A stretch of 64,000 bases of DNA from Sordariomycetes sp. S80-01Y. Its lineage: Eukaryota > Ascomycota > Sordariomycetes. This document shows positions 41,616 through 52,410 of this stretch, piece after piece. Both the position numbers and the translations under genes were made by a program. The notes below the pieces were generated by a model. The model was not told where the DNA came from. It searched no databases and saw nothing but the letters and a program-made list of their open reading frames with translations. The stretch is taken from assembly GCA_037042185.1 (NCBI GenBank), contig JAXQJY010000029.1:930001-994000 (forward strand). Reading direction: 5' to 3'. Within the stretch, counting starts at the first letter, position 1; each line of letters starts with the position of its first letter.

Positions 41616-43626
41616 ATGGGGATCTCTTGTTCCAAGTCCGACACGGAGGACTCGGGACGCGACATGGAGGGCGAGACTTCGGCGAGGCCAGCGCCCTCCA
41701 GCCTGGTGGACACCATGAGAGGCGACTCGCTCTTCAGCGCGCAACAGGCGCAGCGGATAACATCCATATATGACGCCAGCGCAGCCGATGCTTTGAGCCA
41801 AGGCATAGAAGGAGGCTTCAAAAGTGAAGAAGACTACGTAAAGTTTCGCGAATCTCTCATAGAGAGGGAAAAGTCCCTCGACTTCGATGCCTTCTGGAAG
41901 GCCCGGGCCACGCATCAGGAGACTGAGGTCAACGCCATCATCCAAGAGATCAAAAAGAGGGACGTGAGGAAGGTCTACGAGGCAGAGCCACCTCAGAAAG
42001 GCTACGGAGGACAGCTCCACCCTCGGTTTCCTGGGGATCACTTCCTATCGAACGTCGATCTCATCAACCGGACCGACCTCTTCAAGATCGCCCAGCAGGT
42101 GCCAAAGGGCGCGCATCTTCACATCCACTTCAACGCCTGCCTGCTGCCTCACGTCCTCCTCGACATAGCAAAGGGCATGGACCGCATGTTCATAACCTCG
42201 GATCGGCCGCTCGTCCCTCCAGCTTCAGGGGTGGCGGACGAGGAGGCCCACGAGAACTGCTTCGACAGGTGCGAGATCCAGTTCTCCCTCCGACCGCCGG
42301 GCAGCGAGGACCCGGGCGACATCTTCTCGCCCTCGTACCGCCCCCGCCAGACCATGCCTTTCCGCGCGTTCCTGCGGGACTTCCCCGGCGCGGTCCCCGG
42401 TCAGGGCGCGGAGGAGTGGCTCGTGAGCAAGCTCGTCTTCTCCGCCCCGGAGGCGCACTCCCCGCCTCAGACGGCCGCCGGCGCGTGGCAGAAGTTCAAC
42501 GGCCGCACGCGCATGATGAAGGGCCTCTTCAACTACGAGACCGCCTACCGCAGGTACACGCGGCTGTGCCTCGAGGACTTCGTCAGGGACGGCATCCGCT
42601 ACGCCGAGATCAGGCCCAACTTCATGACGAGCAATCAGCTCTGGACGGATGACGGGTGCGGGCAGATCGACAACTGGGGCATCATGGACATCATCACCGA
42701 GGAGGTCGGGCGCTTCCGGGAGGATCTGGAGGCCAAGGGCCAGGCGCACATATTCTCGGGCCTGCGGGTCATCTACTGCACCCCGAGGAGCTTCTGCAAG
42801 GAACAGGTTGCCCAGGCCCTGGATGAGTGCTTGGAGTTTAAGAAGAAGTGGCCTGAATGGATAGCTGGTGAGTTTTTCCAAACCCCTTTCCTTCTATTGT
42901 CCCCCCCCCCCCCCCCCCCCCTCTCCCTCTCTCCGTTCGATCATGTCCGGGTATGCTAACGACATCAGGCTTCGACCTCGTCGGTGAAGAAGCAGCCGGC
43001 TACCCGCTCTCGCACTTCATCCCCGAGCTCCTCGGCTTCCAGAACCGCTGCGCCGCGCTCGGCCTCGAGGTGCCCTTCCTCTTCCACTGCGGCGAGACCC
43101 TGGACGTGGGCACCTCGGTCGACGCCAACCTCTACGACGCGCTCCTCCTCAAGGCCAAGCGGATAGGGCACGGCTTCGCGCTGGCCCGCCACCCGTACGT
43201 GATGCAGCACATGAAGGCCAGGGGCGTGTGCCTGGAGCTGTGCCCCATCAGCAACGAGATCCTCGGCCTGACGCCCCGGGTCGGCGGCCACGCCATGTAC
43301 GAGCTGCTGGCCAACGGCGTGCACTGCACCGTCAGCAGCGACAACGGGACCCTGTTCCGGTAGGTCGACTTTCTTTCCCTAGCAGAGACTCTCGGAGGGG
43401 ACTAACGCGGTGCAGATCAAGCCTGAGCCACGACTTCTACCAGACCATGGTCGGCAAGGCGGACATGACCCTGTGGGGATGGAAGCAGCTCATCCTGTGG
43501 AGCTTGGAGCACGCCTGCATGGAGGACGACGAGAGGAGGGACGTGTTGAAGCAGTGGCAGGAGACGTGGGAGGCATTTCTGGACGGCGTTATGAAGGAGT
43601 ACGGCCACGTCCTGCCACATGACTGA
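41616..43626 (+). CDS. Adenosine deaminase-like protein (ADGF/CECR1 type)
   Basis: There are three exons, 41616-42867, 42969-43359 and 43416-43626, giving 617 residues. Introns of 101 and 56 bp have GTGAGT/ATCAG and GTAGGT/TGCAG with CTAAC branches. Zinc-ligand and catalytic motifs are all present: GAHLHIHFNA near 165-173, HCGET near 457, RIGHGFA near 483, CPISNE near 505 and SSDN near 539. The ADGF-type N-terminal region (residues about 40-150) is present, but there is no signal peptide. Instead the protein begins MGISCSKSD, a match to the N-myristoylation pattern with a neighbouring Cys. The family converts adenosine to inosine; the fungal substrate is not proven. Length fits ADGF-type rather than classic ADA (350). 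The start is chosen because no better ATG exists and the N-end motif is intact. Confidence 0.9.
42901..42921 (+). repeat. 21-base poly-C tract inside an intron
   Basis: There are twenty-one consecutive C inside intron 1 of the adenosine deaminase-like gene, followed by a CTCTCCCTCTCTCC tail. It lies between the donor and the GCTAAC branch site. The exact count may be a sequencing artefact because such runs are error-prone. Confidence 0.85.
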
Positions 43627-43988
43627 AACGGGCTTGATGTAATGAAGACTACGAACGACGACGATGGAGAAGCCGTGATGGGGTAGGGCAATAAGTCAGG
43701 ATAGCTACAGACGAAACCCGCAAGGGGCTTTACGACGGCACGGCCTCGGCAATGTCACAGCATACTTCACATGGAGACCTGAGGCGGGCTCGCTCGGTAA
43801 GAAAGGGGTATCGTCATTCTCCTCCCACGCGTACACACAAAACGTACAGTCATCTCCGTGAATACAAAAGACACTCCCAGATCCTCCGCTGATCCGACTC
43901 GGCATGTCCAGAAAAAAAGATCCAACCAAGGGGTATTAACAAGACGACATGACATGTACAGATATCCATGATACACCTCATGTGCTTT
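43627..43988. other. Convergent 3' flank
   Basis: About 360 bp between the stop of the adenosine deaminase-like gene and the stop of the coiled-coil gene. It contains the AAAAAAAGATCC tract near 43913. It should hold both 3' UTRs. No gene is seen. Confidence 0.45.
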
Positions 43989-46900
43989 CTAAGCTGCGGG
44001 CGACGACGACGGCGATGACGACTTCAGGTCCGTAATCGAGTTCAGCAGCCTGGCTACTGGTCAGCACATTCTTTCTCGCCAGCTCCGCCCACGACGGGGG
44101 GGGAGAAGAAAGAACGGGTGACTTACCGTAAGTTCCGATCCCTCATCTCCCGATCGAGGGTATCCATGTGTTTGGCCGTGAGTCTCGCACTACTTAACTA
44201 TATTGCGGTGAACCGTTAGCGCACGTTCTTGTCAAGACGTCAACAAAACAGCTGGCACATCGCAAAGGGGCTTGCGCACCAAGGCTAATGCTGCCGAGTC
44301 GTGGTCGGATTCATCGTCGTCGTTCTGGTCTTGGTCCTCACCTTCGTCGGCAGCGTCTTCGTTGGCGTAGCGGCTGTCTGCGAGGCCCTTTGGCTTGGAA
44401 GCGGCGCCGTTGGCCTGGGCTCGGTCAGTATCTCCATCTCGCGAGAATGACTCTTGCTGGTCATGGCATCCCGCATGGGAGCGGCTGGGGAGGACCGGGT
44501 TGGCATACCTTCGCCTCGGCAATCTCGGCGTCCTTGACCTTCATTTGGGCCTGGTACTCCTCGATCTTCTTCTCAAACTCCCCAATCTTCGCCGTTGCGT
44601 CTTCCAGCTGTCCCTCCAACCCCTTGACCTTCTTCTCCGCCTCTTCGACCAAGGCCGTCATGCTCTCATTCAGGTCCTTGTAGTCAGCCTGGTGAGTCTT
44701 GGCCTTGGCGTCCGCCTCGCCACGGTACGCTTCGAGCTCCTTCTTGCTCAGGTCGAGATCTTCTTGCATTGAGGTGAGCTGGTCCTGGGACGACAGAAGG
44801 CTGGCCTTGAGGGCCTCCAATTCGGAATCCTTGGCTGCGAGGGCGGAGTCGTGAGAGGTCTGGGCGGTGCTGAGCTGCTCCTTCAGGGCGTCGGCGGCGG
44901 AGGTGTCGGGCTTGACACTCTTGGCGGCATCGAGTTCGGCGAGGGCCGTCATGCGCTCCATCTTCTCCTGGGCGAGTTGCTGACTCAAGTTCTGGATCTC
45001 GCCCTGCGATCCATCCAAAGCCTCTTGCACGGTCTTCAGCTGCTCGGCCAGAGCTTCCCTGGCCTCAGACGACTCGTTCAGCTTCTCCTCCAGTGAGATG
45101 TTGCTGTTCTTGTAATCGTTGATGACGTCGTCGATGGCCTTGGTGTGCGACTCGGTCAAGGCCTCGAGCTCCTTCTTCGCATCGGCGCCCTCAGTCTTGA
45201 GCTTGTCGATGGCTTCGGCGTTCATCTGAATCAGTTTGTCGACTTCGGCGGCGTGTTGCTCCTGCTGCTCGATCTTGGCCTCCTCGATGGCGATTTCATT
45301 GTCCTTCTTGACGCTCTCAAGCTCGAGCTTGGCGGTTTCCAGGGCCTCCTCAAGCGCCCTGATCTTGGTGCTTTGGGCGGTCTCGTTGGCCTCCTTTTCG
45401 GTGAGGATCTGAGCCTTCAGCTTCTCGATCTCTTCCATGTGGGCCTTGTCGCCGGCCTCCTTGGTAGCGGTGAGCTCAGCACGGAGCTTCTCCAGCTCCT
45501 CGGCATGAGCGCTGTCGCCAGAGACCTTGCTCTCCGCGAGCTCAGCCCTCAGCTTCTCCAGCTCCTCGGTGTGGGCGCTGTCGCCAGCTGTCTTGGCCGA
45601 GGTCAGCTCGGTCTGGTGAGTAGCCATAAGAGTCTGCTTCTCCTCGTCGTTTGCCTTCTGAAGCTCCTCAACGAGCTGGGCGTGACTCGCCTTCAGGGCT
45701 TCGAGCTCCTTGGCCAGGGTGGCTTCGCTCTCCTTCTTCAACACCTCGAGTTGCTCGGCATGGCTGGTCTTGAGACCATCAATCTCAGTTTGATGAGCAT
45801 TCTTATCGGCCGAAGCACCGGTCTTGGCTGACTCTAGCTCCTCGGCGTGACTGGCGCGGAGAGCATCAAGGGCCTTCTGGTGCTCGATCTCCTTCGTTTC
45901 GAGAGCAGCAATAGCACTCTCGTGCTCGGCCTTGGCAGCAGCGAGGGCCTCCTTGTGGCTCTCGGCAGCTTGAGTAGAGGAAGTGTGCAGCTCATCGTGC
46001 GATGTCTGGAGCTCGCCATGCTTGGTCTCCAAGTCAGCAAACTTGCGCTTGTAAGCTGCGTCGCCCTGGAGACTCTCAATCTCGTCTTCGTAGTCCTTTG
46101 ACACGGCGGCCATGCGCTCTTCGTGCCTGTGCTTGAGCTCTGACATCTCCTGGTCCTTGGTGGCGATCTCGGCCTGGGCTTCTTCAATCTTAGCTTGCAG
46201 AGCGTTGATCTGCTCCTTGACCTTGTTCAGCTCCTCCTTCGCAGAAGCGAGCTCGGTCTCCTTCTCGACAAGATCAGCCTGCAGCTTACCAACCTCGCCG
46301 CTGCCAGACTCGATCTGAGCCTTGGCCGCAGCGGCGGAAGCCTCGGTGGTGTCGACCTTGGACTTCAGCTCGGCAATCTCGCCCTCCAATGCAGTGACCT
46401 TGGCATTGTGAGCCTCCTCCTGGGCCTTGGCCTTCTCAGCGGCAGCGCTCTCGACTTCGGCTTGCGAGGCGGTAAGCTCGTCAATCTTCTTCTGCAAGTC
46501 GGCCACAGCAGACTCATGGCCGGACTTGATCTCAGCGATAGCGGCCTCGTGGGAAGAAGTATTGGCCTGGCCTTGCGCAAGCTCGTCCTTGTGCTTTGCC
46601 TCGAGCGCTTCGATAGCCTCCTTTTGCTGCGCCGCAAGGCTCGCCTGGAGCTCCTCAATCTTGGCAGCGTGCTCGTCTTGGGCTTGCTTGAGCGCGGCCT
46701 CGCTGGCCTGAAGCTTCTCATCGTTCTCAGCTTGGACCGTCTCGAGTGACTTCTTCAGGGCCTCAATCTCAGACTGCGTGGCCTCCTTTGATCCTTGTGC
46801 TTCGGCCAGCTCCAACTTTTGCTTCTCCAACTCTGCCTCAGCAGCCTCAAGTTTGCTCGTCGCTTCAGCAACCTGCGTCTCGAGGGCGGAAATAGCAGAC

Positions 46901-47931
46901 TCGTGCTCAGTCTTCAGATTGGCGATTGCCTCCTCGTTGTCCTGGCGCGGCGCATCTGCGACCTCGCTAGACTCTGCGGGCTTCTGCTCGCTCAGCTCGG
47001 CAATCTTGTCCTCGGAAGTCTTGATCTGAGCCTTGAGGTCTTCGATCTGGCTCTCGCCCTCGGCGAGCTTAGACTTGAGGTCCTCGATCTCCTTTGCCTG
47101 CTCGGCGGACGCAGCAGATGCAGTAGGACGGGCAGCGGTGCGCGCAGCAGTAGTGCCGGCTGTTGAGAGCCTCTTCCTGGCGGGATCGGTCGTCGAGCTG
47201 GCAGCGGGCGCACGGGTCGAAGCCGTCCTTGTCACGCCAGTTGAGCCAGTCGCCCCGGTGCGCGAGGTCGTAGCAGTCCTCGAGGCGGTGGTGCCGGTGG
47301 CAGTGGTGGGCTTTCTCGCCGCAGCAGTGGTACCAGTGGTCCCCGTCGTCCTTGTGGTGGTAGGCTTCGAAGGGCTAGACATCAAGGTGCTCGTGCGACG
47401 AGCCGTGGTGCCGACGCTGGACTTCTTCTCATCCTCACTGGCGCTGACGCTGGGTCTGCTGCGGTGGCTGGCGGTGGAGCTCGTAGCAGTTGTAGGACGC
47501 GTGCGTGTGGTGGTCGTGGTGGTCGGCGGCCTGGTGGGCGGTTTGCTCAGGCCCCCTGTCGCAGTGCGCGCAGAGCCAGCTGTCCCCGTGGCGCCGGTTC
47601 TGGACGCCGCTGTCGTGGTGGTCGTGCCGGGTTTGCGAACAGTTCCCGTCGTCGTACCAGCCGGACGTCGGACCGTCGTGGTGGTGGTGGCCTTGGGCTT
47701 CGCATCCCCGTTGGCGCTCTTCGTCGCGGACGTAGTTGTCGCCTCAGGGGAGCTCGGGGCCGGGGTATCCTCCTTGTCTGTAGCCTCCATTGCGTCCTTG
47801 GGCACGTCGGACGCAGACTCCACGGCGGCGTCGGCAGGGGCGTCGGAGGGTTCGTCGGAGTGAAGCTGCTCGACCTGTTCCTCAGCAGAGACTTCGGCAG
47901 GGACGTCAACGGGCTCAGGGCTGGCAGACAT
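43989..47931 (-). CDS. Long coiled-coil protein (M-protein-repeat type)
   Basis: There are four exons, 47931-44509, 44414-44280, 44197-44127 and 44049-43989, giving 1,229 residues. The three introns (94, 82, 77 bp) have proper GT-AG ends; introns 2 and 3 have GCTAAC and GCTGAC branches. The start is MSASPEPVDV at 47931; the frame upstream has only a GTG. Residues about 65-265 are Thr/Arg/Ala-rich and basic, with TTTTTVRRPAGTTTG-type repeats. Residues about 275-1140 are one long heptad-rich coiled coil with internal repeats such as GDSAHAEELEKLRAEL occurring three times with variation near 810-870. The last exons give an acidic DEGEDQDQNDDDESDHD patch and a final helix LTAKHMDTLDREMRDRNLRL. 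Such proteins tether organelles or bind microtubules; no specific role can be claimed. Similar fungal proteins are labelled M protein repeat proteins. Confidence 0.82.
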
Positions 47932-48471
47932 GCTGGGCGAGTCGCTGCAGCTCAAGGTCAGCAACCGATCTGGCGTCACGTCACGGGTGGTCGCCTCCTA
48001 GCTCCCGCGTGGTTGGAGATTAGACTTCGCCGGTCCCAGGGGGTCGCGTACCTGTTCGAATTCCAACGCTATGCCCGGTGGTCAAGCAATGCTTCCCCTA
48101 TTCCAAAAGACAGGAATAGCAGTGTACAAGAAATGATCTGGACCCCGCGATTGAACACAGGGAAATGGCAGAAGGGGCTGAGGGGAAGAGGATCGGGTCA
48201 GGAGAGGGAGAAAAGGGATGCTCATCAAAGAAAAAGCGTGTGATGCGACCTTGCAGTTCGTCCGGGTCCCACTGATTTACAGGGGTTGAGGCGCTGGGGC
48301 TGGACTGTGACTGGGGGCGTCACTGCTGCAGCTTCACCCTGACCTGTGGGATTGCGGTCCTGATCGGGAAAGATGGTAAGCAACTGCAGAGGCATGTCTC
48401 TCCATCAGTTGACAAGACCGGCCACTGGGATTGATCTCTTTATAAGATGCGCGAGACTCGGCCGTCAAGAG

Positions 48472-48492
48472 GCTGCTGCTGCTGCTGCTGCT
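48472..48492 (+). repeat. (GCT)7 microsatellite
   Basis: There are seven GCT units upstream of the coiled-coil gene, the same unit and number as the tract at 18766-18786. It is non-coding in either position. Confidence 0.9.
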
Positions 48493-48573
48493 GAAGTACT
48501 TCCGTGCCGACCACACGTACGTGCCCTGAGATTACCCCAACGCGCTTGAGACGCGACTACAGCAACATCGTCC

Positions 48574-48597
48574 GCGTTGGCGTTGGCGTTGGCGTCG
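48574..48597 (+). repeat. GCGTTG hexamer repeat, four units
   Basis: There are three perfect GCGTTG units followed by GCGTCG. It is non-coding and about 80 bp from the (GCT)7 tract. Confidence 0.85.
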
Positions 48598-49068
48598 GCT
48601 CTATAAAGAGCGGTCTGCCAGCCGCCACCAGCACAAGATGCCAATCCATCACCGCCTCTTTCCACGATGTCACACTGGCCAAGCTGGCTTTACGGATCTT
48701 CGGTCGTCATCGTGTCTCTGTCCTCATTCCAGTGTACCCGTATCCCTCCTCCACGGTGGCGCGACAGGGCGTCCAGCACCGAAACACCACCGTAAGCCAC
48801 TATCACCAATAACCGTTGATTATCTGTAGTCAGGGTACCTGATGCCCGTCACTCATGTAGGCGCTGCGCTGGCGTCGCAGCTCATCACCCCCAGAGCCGG
48901 GGTGCTGATGTGGCAGCTTGTCGTTGGAGATTGCCCGTATAGACCGCTGCAGCAACGTCTCCTCGTGGTTAGGCATACGTGCCCAACGTCAACTTGCCCA
49001 CCTTCGATGCTGGTGGTAGCATCTCGCATGGAAACTGAGGTGCATAATGAACTGACTGACCAAGATCT

Positions 49069-51858
49069 TCATACATCGCCCCGCCAACACCAATCAGGAA
49101 CTCTTCGGCCTTGCCTCACAAAGTGTTTCCTCGCAATGTCCCTCACCTTGGGGATCCTCTTGCTCACCTCCTCCGCTGTTCTCCCAGGCATGTCCTCAGC
49201 TAGGTTCGCGGCGTTAGGGGCTGCAACCCGCCGGATGGCGTTCAAGATCCTGCAGTCCTCCTCCCAGTACCATCCGTTGTTGTCAAGAGCGTATACTTCC
49301 TTTGGGGGAAGCCTGTTCTCGTCCTCCCTCGGCATCTTCTTAGCACGCTTCCAAAGATTGAATCTCGGGGCTGCTGGCGATTCTGCTCGGTCCCGGCTCT
49401 GGCTCGGGGTTACCATCGATTTCATGAATCTTTGGTATTGTCGATCTTGTCTTTCACGATCCTCCTTCTCCCTCGCCTCTCTCGCCTCATTTGCGTCTCG
49501 CATGCGGCGGGCGTTCTCGGCCTCCTTCGCTCTTTGAGAGGCCTTGTGGGTTCTGTGACTCTTAGCCTCCAAAGCCCTCTGGAGGAACCCCTCGAAGTTT
49601 TCCATATGGTCTAACGCGGTTCGCCTTTGTTGTTTCTGCTCCTCCCAGTCGACTGGTAGTTTCCGTGGGGGGCTCCTGCGGTAGTCGCTGATCATGACCC
49701 GCGTGAGCTGTTTCATCCAACCGAGGATTGCTAGCGTAAGTTGCAGATGCCAGTCCGTAAGTCTATTCGATATAGGTAGCCTCGCTACGTCGCCAAGTGT
49801 CGCCCTATTTTGGGGGCTGATGTTCGCTAGAAGGAAAGCCTCCTTCAATATCAAAGCAAGAAACGGAATCAGGGTGCGAGAGAGACTGATCCTCATCTGC
49901 CTCGCAGTCTCCAGCTTTCGCATGTCGTCCTTGTCTGCAGTGAGCTTGTTGCACGTAGAGTCAACCCGTGATTGCAGCAACTGTATTAACTTCGGTAAGG
50001 CTCTGCCATCGCCATTCGTAAAGTAGTCCGCCTGGTTCCTTAGGACACGAGCAGGTGGAGCTTGACGAAACGTGTGCCACGTTTTATACATGTAGTATAG
50101 CAACATGCGCGAGCGCTCATCGTCGACGCTGTTGCGCTTGCGCTTAGCATTGTACCACATGATGTGAGGACCGACTACACTGTCAAGCGGGGGAAGCTTC
50201 CATCGTGAGCGCTCGGCGTTAATCTCATCTCGGTCAGAGTGAGACAAGCGCACGTTGAAGCCAGATAGGAGCCGTGCTTCCCATTCGGTGCCTCGATCAG
50301 TCCAGCCTCGGCCTTCCATGCTTTTCAGTATAGACCTGAGGTGCGAGCTTTTGACCTCTGCCATGGTTGAGCCTTCCCCAGGCACGGTGTAGACAAGTGG
50401 TTGAGAAGTTTGGTTTTCGATAGCTGGAGTTGCGGTTGCTGTTGCTGGTTTCAACATAGGCGACGGAAGAGGCTTTGGTCGAGGTGGCGTCTTGGTCGAC
50501 GCATTCTGGTTGTTGGGGTCTATATCTCGAACTTGGTCAATGTCTTCTGTTCGTTGGTCTAACCCATAGTGATGATGGCTTCTCAATTGTGGTTCGCCTG
50601 CTGGGCTGTTCATGTCATTAGTCCGGTGTATCTTGCCAGCGGCCGCTTGCGAGACTGGATGCTGATCGTTTCCGCCATTTTGGACTTCATCCAAAGTTTG
50701 GTCTTGGTGCTCGTGCTCAGTTCCAGACTCTGGGCTTCGGTGGTCAAGATTGATCGTGTTTCTCGCTTCGCAGGAGACCAGGCCTGGGCCAGGCGCGAGT
50801 ATCTCATCTTGCAAAGGGGTACTGTTGTCCACCCCTTGATGGTTATTCATATTGAGTGGATCACTTTCTTGATCTGCATCAGATACGTGATCCCCGACTT
50901 GAGAATCGCCATCATGAAGGTCGTAAACATCTTTAATAGGGCCGTTGCCGTCATCATTGAACTTGACAAGATCAACAGACACGTTGTCAGAGCTGTTCTC
51001 ATCGGGCGGTGGCTCGGATGGCTGTCCTTCTTCTTCCCGCTGTTCCTGTAACTTGAGCTGCGCCACAAGCTCAGTATTCGCCTGTTCCTGTATCTCCCAG
51101 TTGGCGTCACGCATGCCCTCTCCCGCCTCGCTCTTCTCATTCGTATGCTGCACAGGGATGTCCCCAGCCTGCTTTGCGGTCTGCTGCGGCGGCAAATTGG
51201 GGAACATCCAAACGCCAGCGGGTGCCTTGTTCTGGCTTCGAGCCCCCATGCTTCCATTGTGCGCCTGTAGCGTCTCCGCGTCCTGACTATCTGCCCGCCG
51301 CAGCTGGTCAAGCCGGCCCTGTGCTGCCTTGAACCCTTCGTCATAGCCTTCTGGGTCGTCACTTGGTGCTTCATCTGCTCCATCATCTTCTCGGGTGTTT
51401 CTTATACGAGCCGACCAGGCTTGGAACTCGTTGAACACGGAACCCTCCAAGAAAGATTCGGAGCGCCGACTATCCGGTGGAGGCTCGGGGATCTCGAACT
51501 CCTCTGGTTCGCCCTCGAATTCTCCGCTGAAAACATCGCGAAGGTTCAATTCCGGGCTCGGGTTTCTCCCGATTGCTCTGAAGGCTCCTGTGTTCCGCTT
51601 CTTAGGCGCAGATCTCTTCTTCTCGCCGCCTAGTTTTGTAGTTGCTTTCCGCTTTTTCGTGGCTTGTGGTTTGCCTCTCGGTTTGGGTGTTCCCTTTCCC
51701 TTCCTTTCATGATACACAGAGGGAATATCGCTGTCCTGTTCAATGTCTGAGGGTGCGTTGGACGACCGGTCACGCGGGTCGTTGAGGCCGTATTCAACGT
51801 CGCTTGTGTACGTTTTACGTGGGACCAAATTGTTGGCGGAGCGTGTGACCCTCGCCAT
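49069..51858 (-). CDS. Large charged nuclear-type protein with C-terminal Myb/SANT-like domain
   Basis: This is a single-exon gene of 929 residues. The N terminus has basic strips such as PRGKPQATKKRKATTK and GGEKKRSAPKKRN near 60-90 that could act as nuclear localisation signals. Residues 100-480 are acidic and disordered. A more ordered helical part runs from about 510 to 760 (for example LRSILKSMEGRGWTDRGTEW and WHLQLTLAILGWMKQLTRVM). A charged coiled coil with EAREAREKEDRERQDRQY lies near 790. The last 70 residues, NGWYWEEDCRILNAIRR...PGRTAEEVSKR, have the spacing of a Myb/SANT helix-turn-helix with Gly-Arg-Thr before the third helix. Function is unknown; DNA or chromatin binding is inferred. 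It is divergent from the PTPA gene with 552 bp between starts. Confidence 0.72.
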   Translation of the reverse strand: MARVTRSANNLVPRKTYTSDVEYGLNDPRDRSSNAPSDIEQDSDIPSVYHERKGKGTPKPRGKPQATKKRKATTKLGGEKKRSAPKKRNTGAFRAIGRNPSPELNLRDVFSGEFEGEPEEFEIPEPPPDSRRSESFLEGSVFNEFQAWSARIRNTREDDGADEAPSDDPEGYDEGFKAAQGRLDQLRRADSQDAETLQAHNGSMGARSQNKAPAGVWMFPNLPPQQTAKQAGDIPVQHTNEKSEAGEGMRDANWEIQEQANTELVAQLKLQEQREEEGQPSEPPPDENSSDNVSVDLVKFNDDGNGPIKDVYDLHDGDSQVGDHVSDADQESDPLNMNNHQGVDNSTPLQDEILAPGPGLVSCEARNTINLDHRSPESGTEHEHQDQTLDEVQNGGNDQHPVSQAAAGKIHRTNDMNSPAGEPQLRSHHHYGLDQRTEDIDQVRDIDPNNQNASTKTPPRPKPLPSPMLKPATATATPAIENQTSQPLVYTVPGEGSTMAEVKSSHLRSILKSMEGRGWTDRGTEWEARLLSGFNVRLSHSDRDEINAERSRWKLPPLDSVVGPHIMWYNAKRKRNSVDDERSRMLLYYMYKTWHTFRQAPPARVLRNQADYFTNGDGRALPKLIQLLQSRVDSTCNKLTADKDDMRKLETARQMRISLSRTLIPFLALILKEAFLLANISPQNRATLGDVARLPISNRLTDWHLQLTLAILGWMKQLTRVMISDYRRSPPRKLPVDWEEQKQQRRTALDHMENFEGFLQRALEAKSHRTHKASQRAKEAENARRMRDANEAREAREKEDRERQDRQYQRFMKSMVTPSQSRDRAESPAAPRFNLWKRAKKMPREDENRLPPKEVYALDNNGWYWEEDCRILNAIRRVAAPNAANLAEDMPGRTAEEVSKRIPKVRDIARKHFVRQGRRVPDWCWRGDV

Positions 51859-52410
51859 CTTGTCACTGATCCATAATCGATTGGCAGAGCTACCACCGAT
51901 AAAGCTTAGTTAAGGTCTCCTTGGATGACCTTAAGGTATTGCCGGGCAACGTGGTCGTTGGTCTATTGGTGGTGAAATGGCCCAGCCGAGACGTGTAGGC
52001 CGAGATTAATTGAAGCTACCCTACGTCCCAAGGCCCGTTGTTGAAGATCCCACGTGGTGAAATGGATTTCGAAAAAAAAAAATTTTAAAAAAAAAAAAAA
52101 AAGGCAGGTGCAGAGTAGGAAAGATAAAGTCAAATGATCAACTAGGGTATCATGATGGTGAACAGGACAGAAAGAACTCCGCGCGAGGCTATAAGCTAGA
52201 CTTACTAAAATGATTGAACAGCACGGCCTCCTGTTTGGTATGTCGACAGGTCGTTTGGCTGACTCATCATCACATCATGCGAGCAAGCTCAGGCTCACTC
52301 AGTGTCAGTCTTGAGCACGCGAGCGCAAACTCGACTTCACTTTCCAACCTTTAAAATTTCAAACGGCCCACCAAAAGTTACCTTGACTAACGTGAACACG
52401 ATCGCACATT
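51859..52410. promoter_or_regulatory. Divergent promoter region with poly(A) tracts
   Basis: These 552 bp separate the start codons of the Myb/SANT-like gene and the PTPA gene. A11, TTTT, then A16 lie at 52072-52102, a stiff nucleosome-poor tract typical of shared fungal promoters. The 11-mer TGGTGAAATGG occurs near 51968 and again near 52055, and CCTTAAGG is palindromic near 51930. Confidence 0.55.

Larger units (their letters stand above)
47932..49068. promoter_or_regulatory. Upstream region of the coiled-coil gene with microsatellites
   Basis: About 1.1 kb between two minus-strand genes. It contains a (GCT)7 tract at 48472-48492 and a GCGTTG hexamer repeated about four times at 48574-48597. 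The part nearest the coiled-coil gene should be its promoter; the far end should hold the 3' UTR of the upstream gene. No coding sequence is supported. Confidence 0.45.

Noticed and set aside
42225-42881. 218-codon minus-strand frame
   Set aside because: It is antisense to the adenosine deaminase-like exon, and its composition reflects the codon bias of the real gene.
45145-45831. 228-codon Leu/Gly-rich plus-strand frame resembling a membrane protein
   Set aside because: It is antisense to the coiled-coil repeats; Leu arises from complementing Glu/Lys codons.
47033-47863. 276-codon plus-strand Val/Ala-rich frame
   Set aside because: It is antisense to the Thr/Ala-rich region of the coiled-coil gene.
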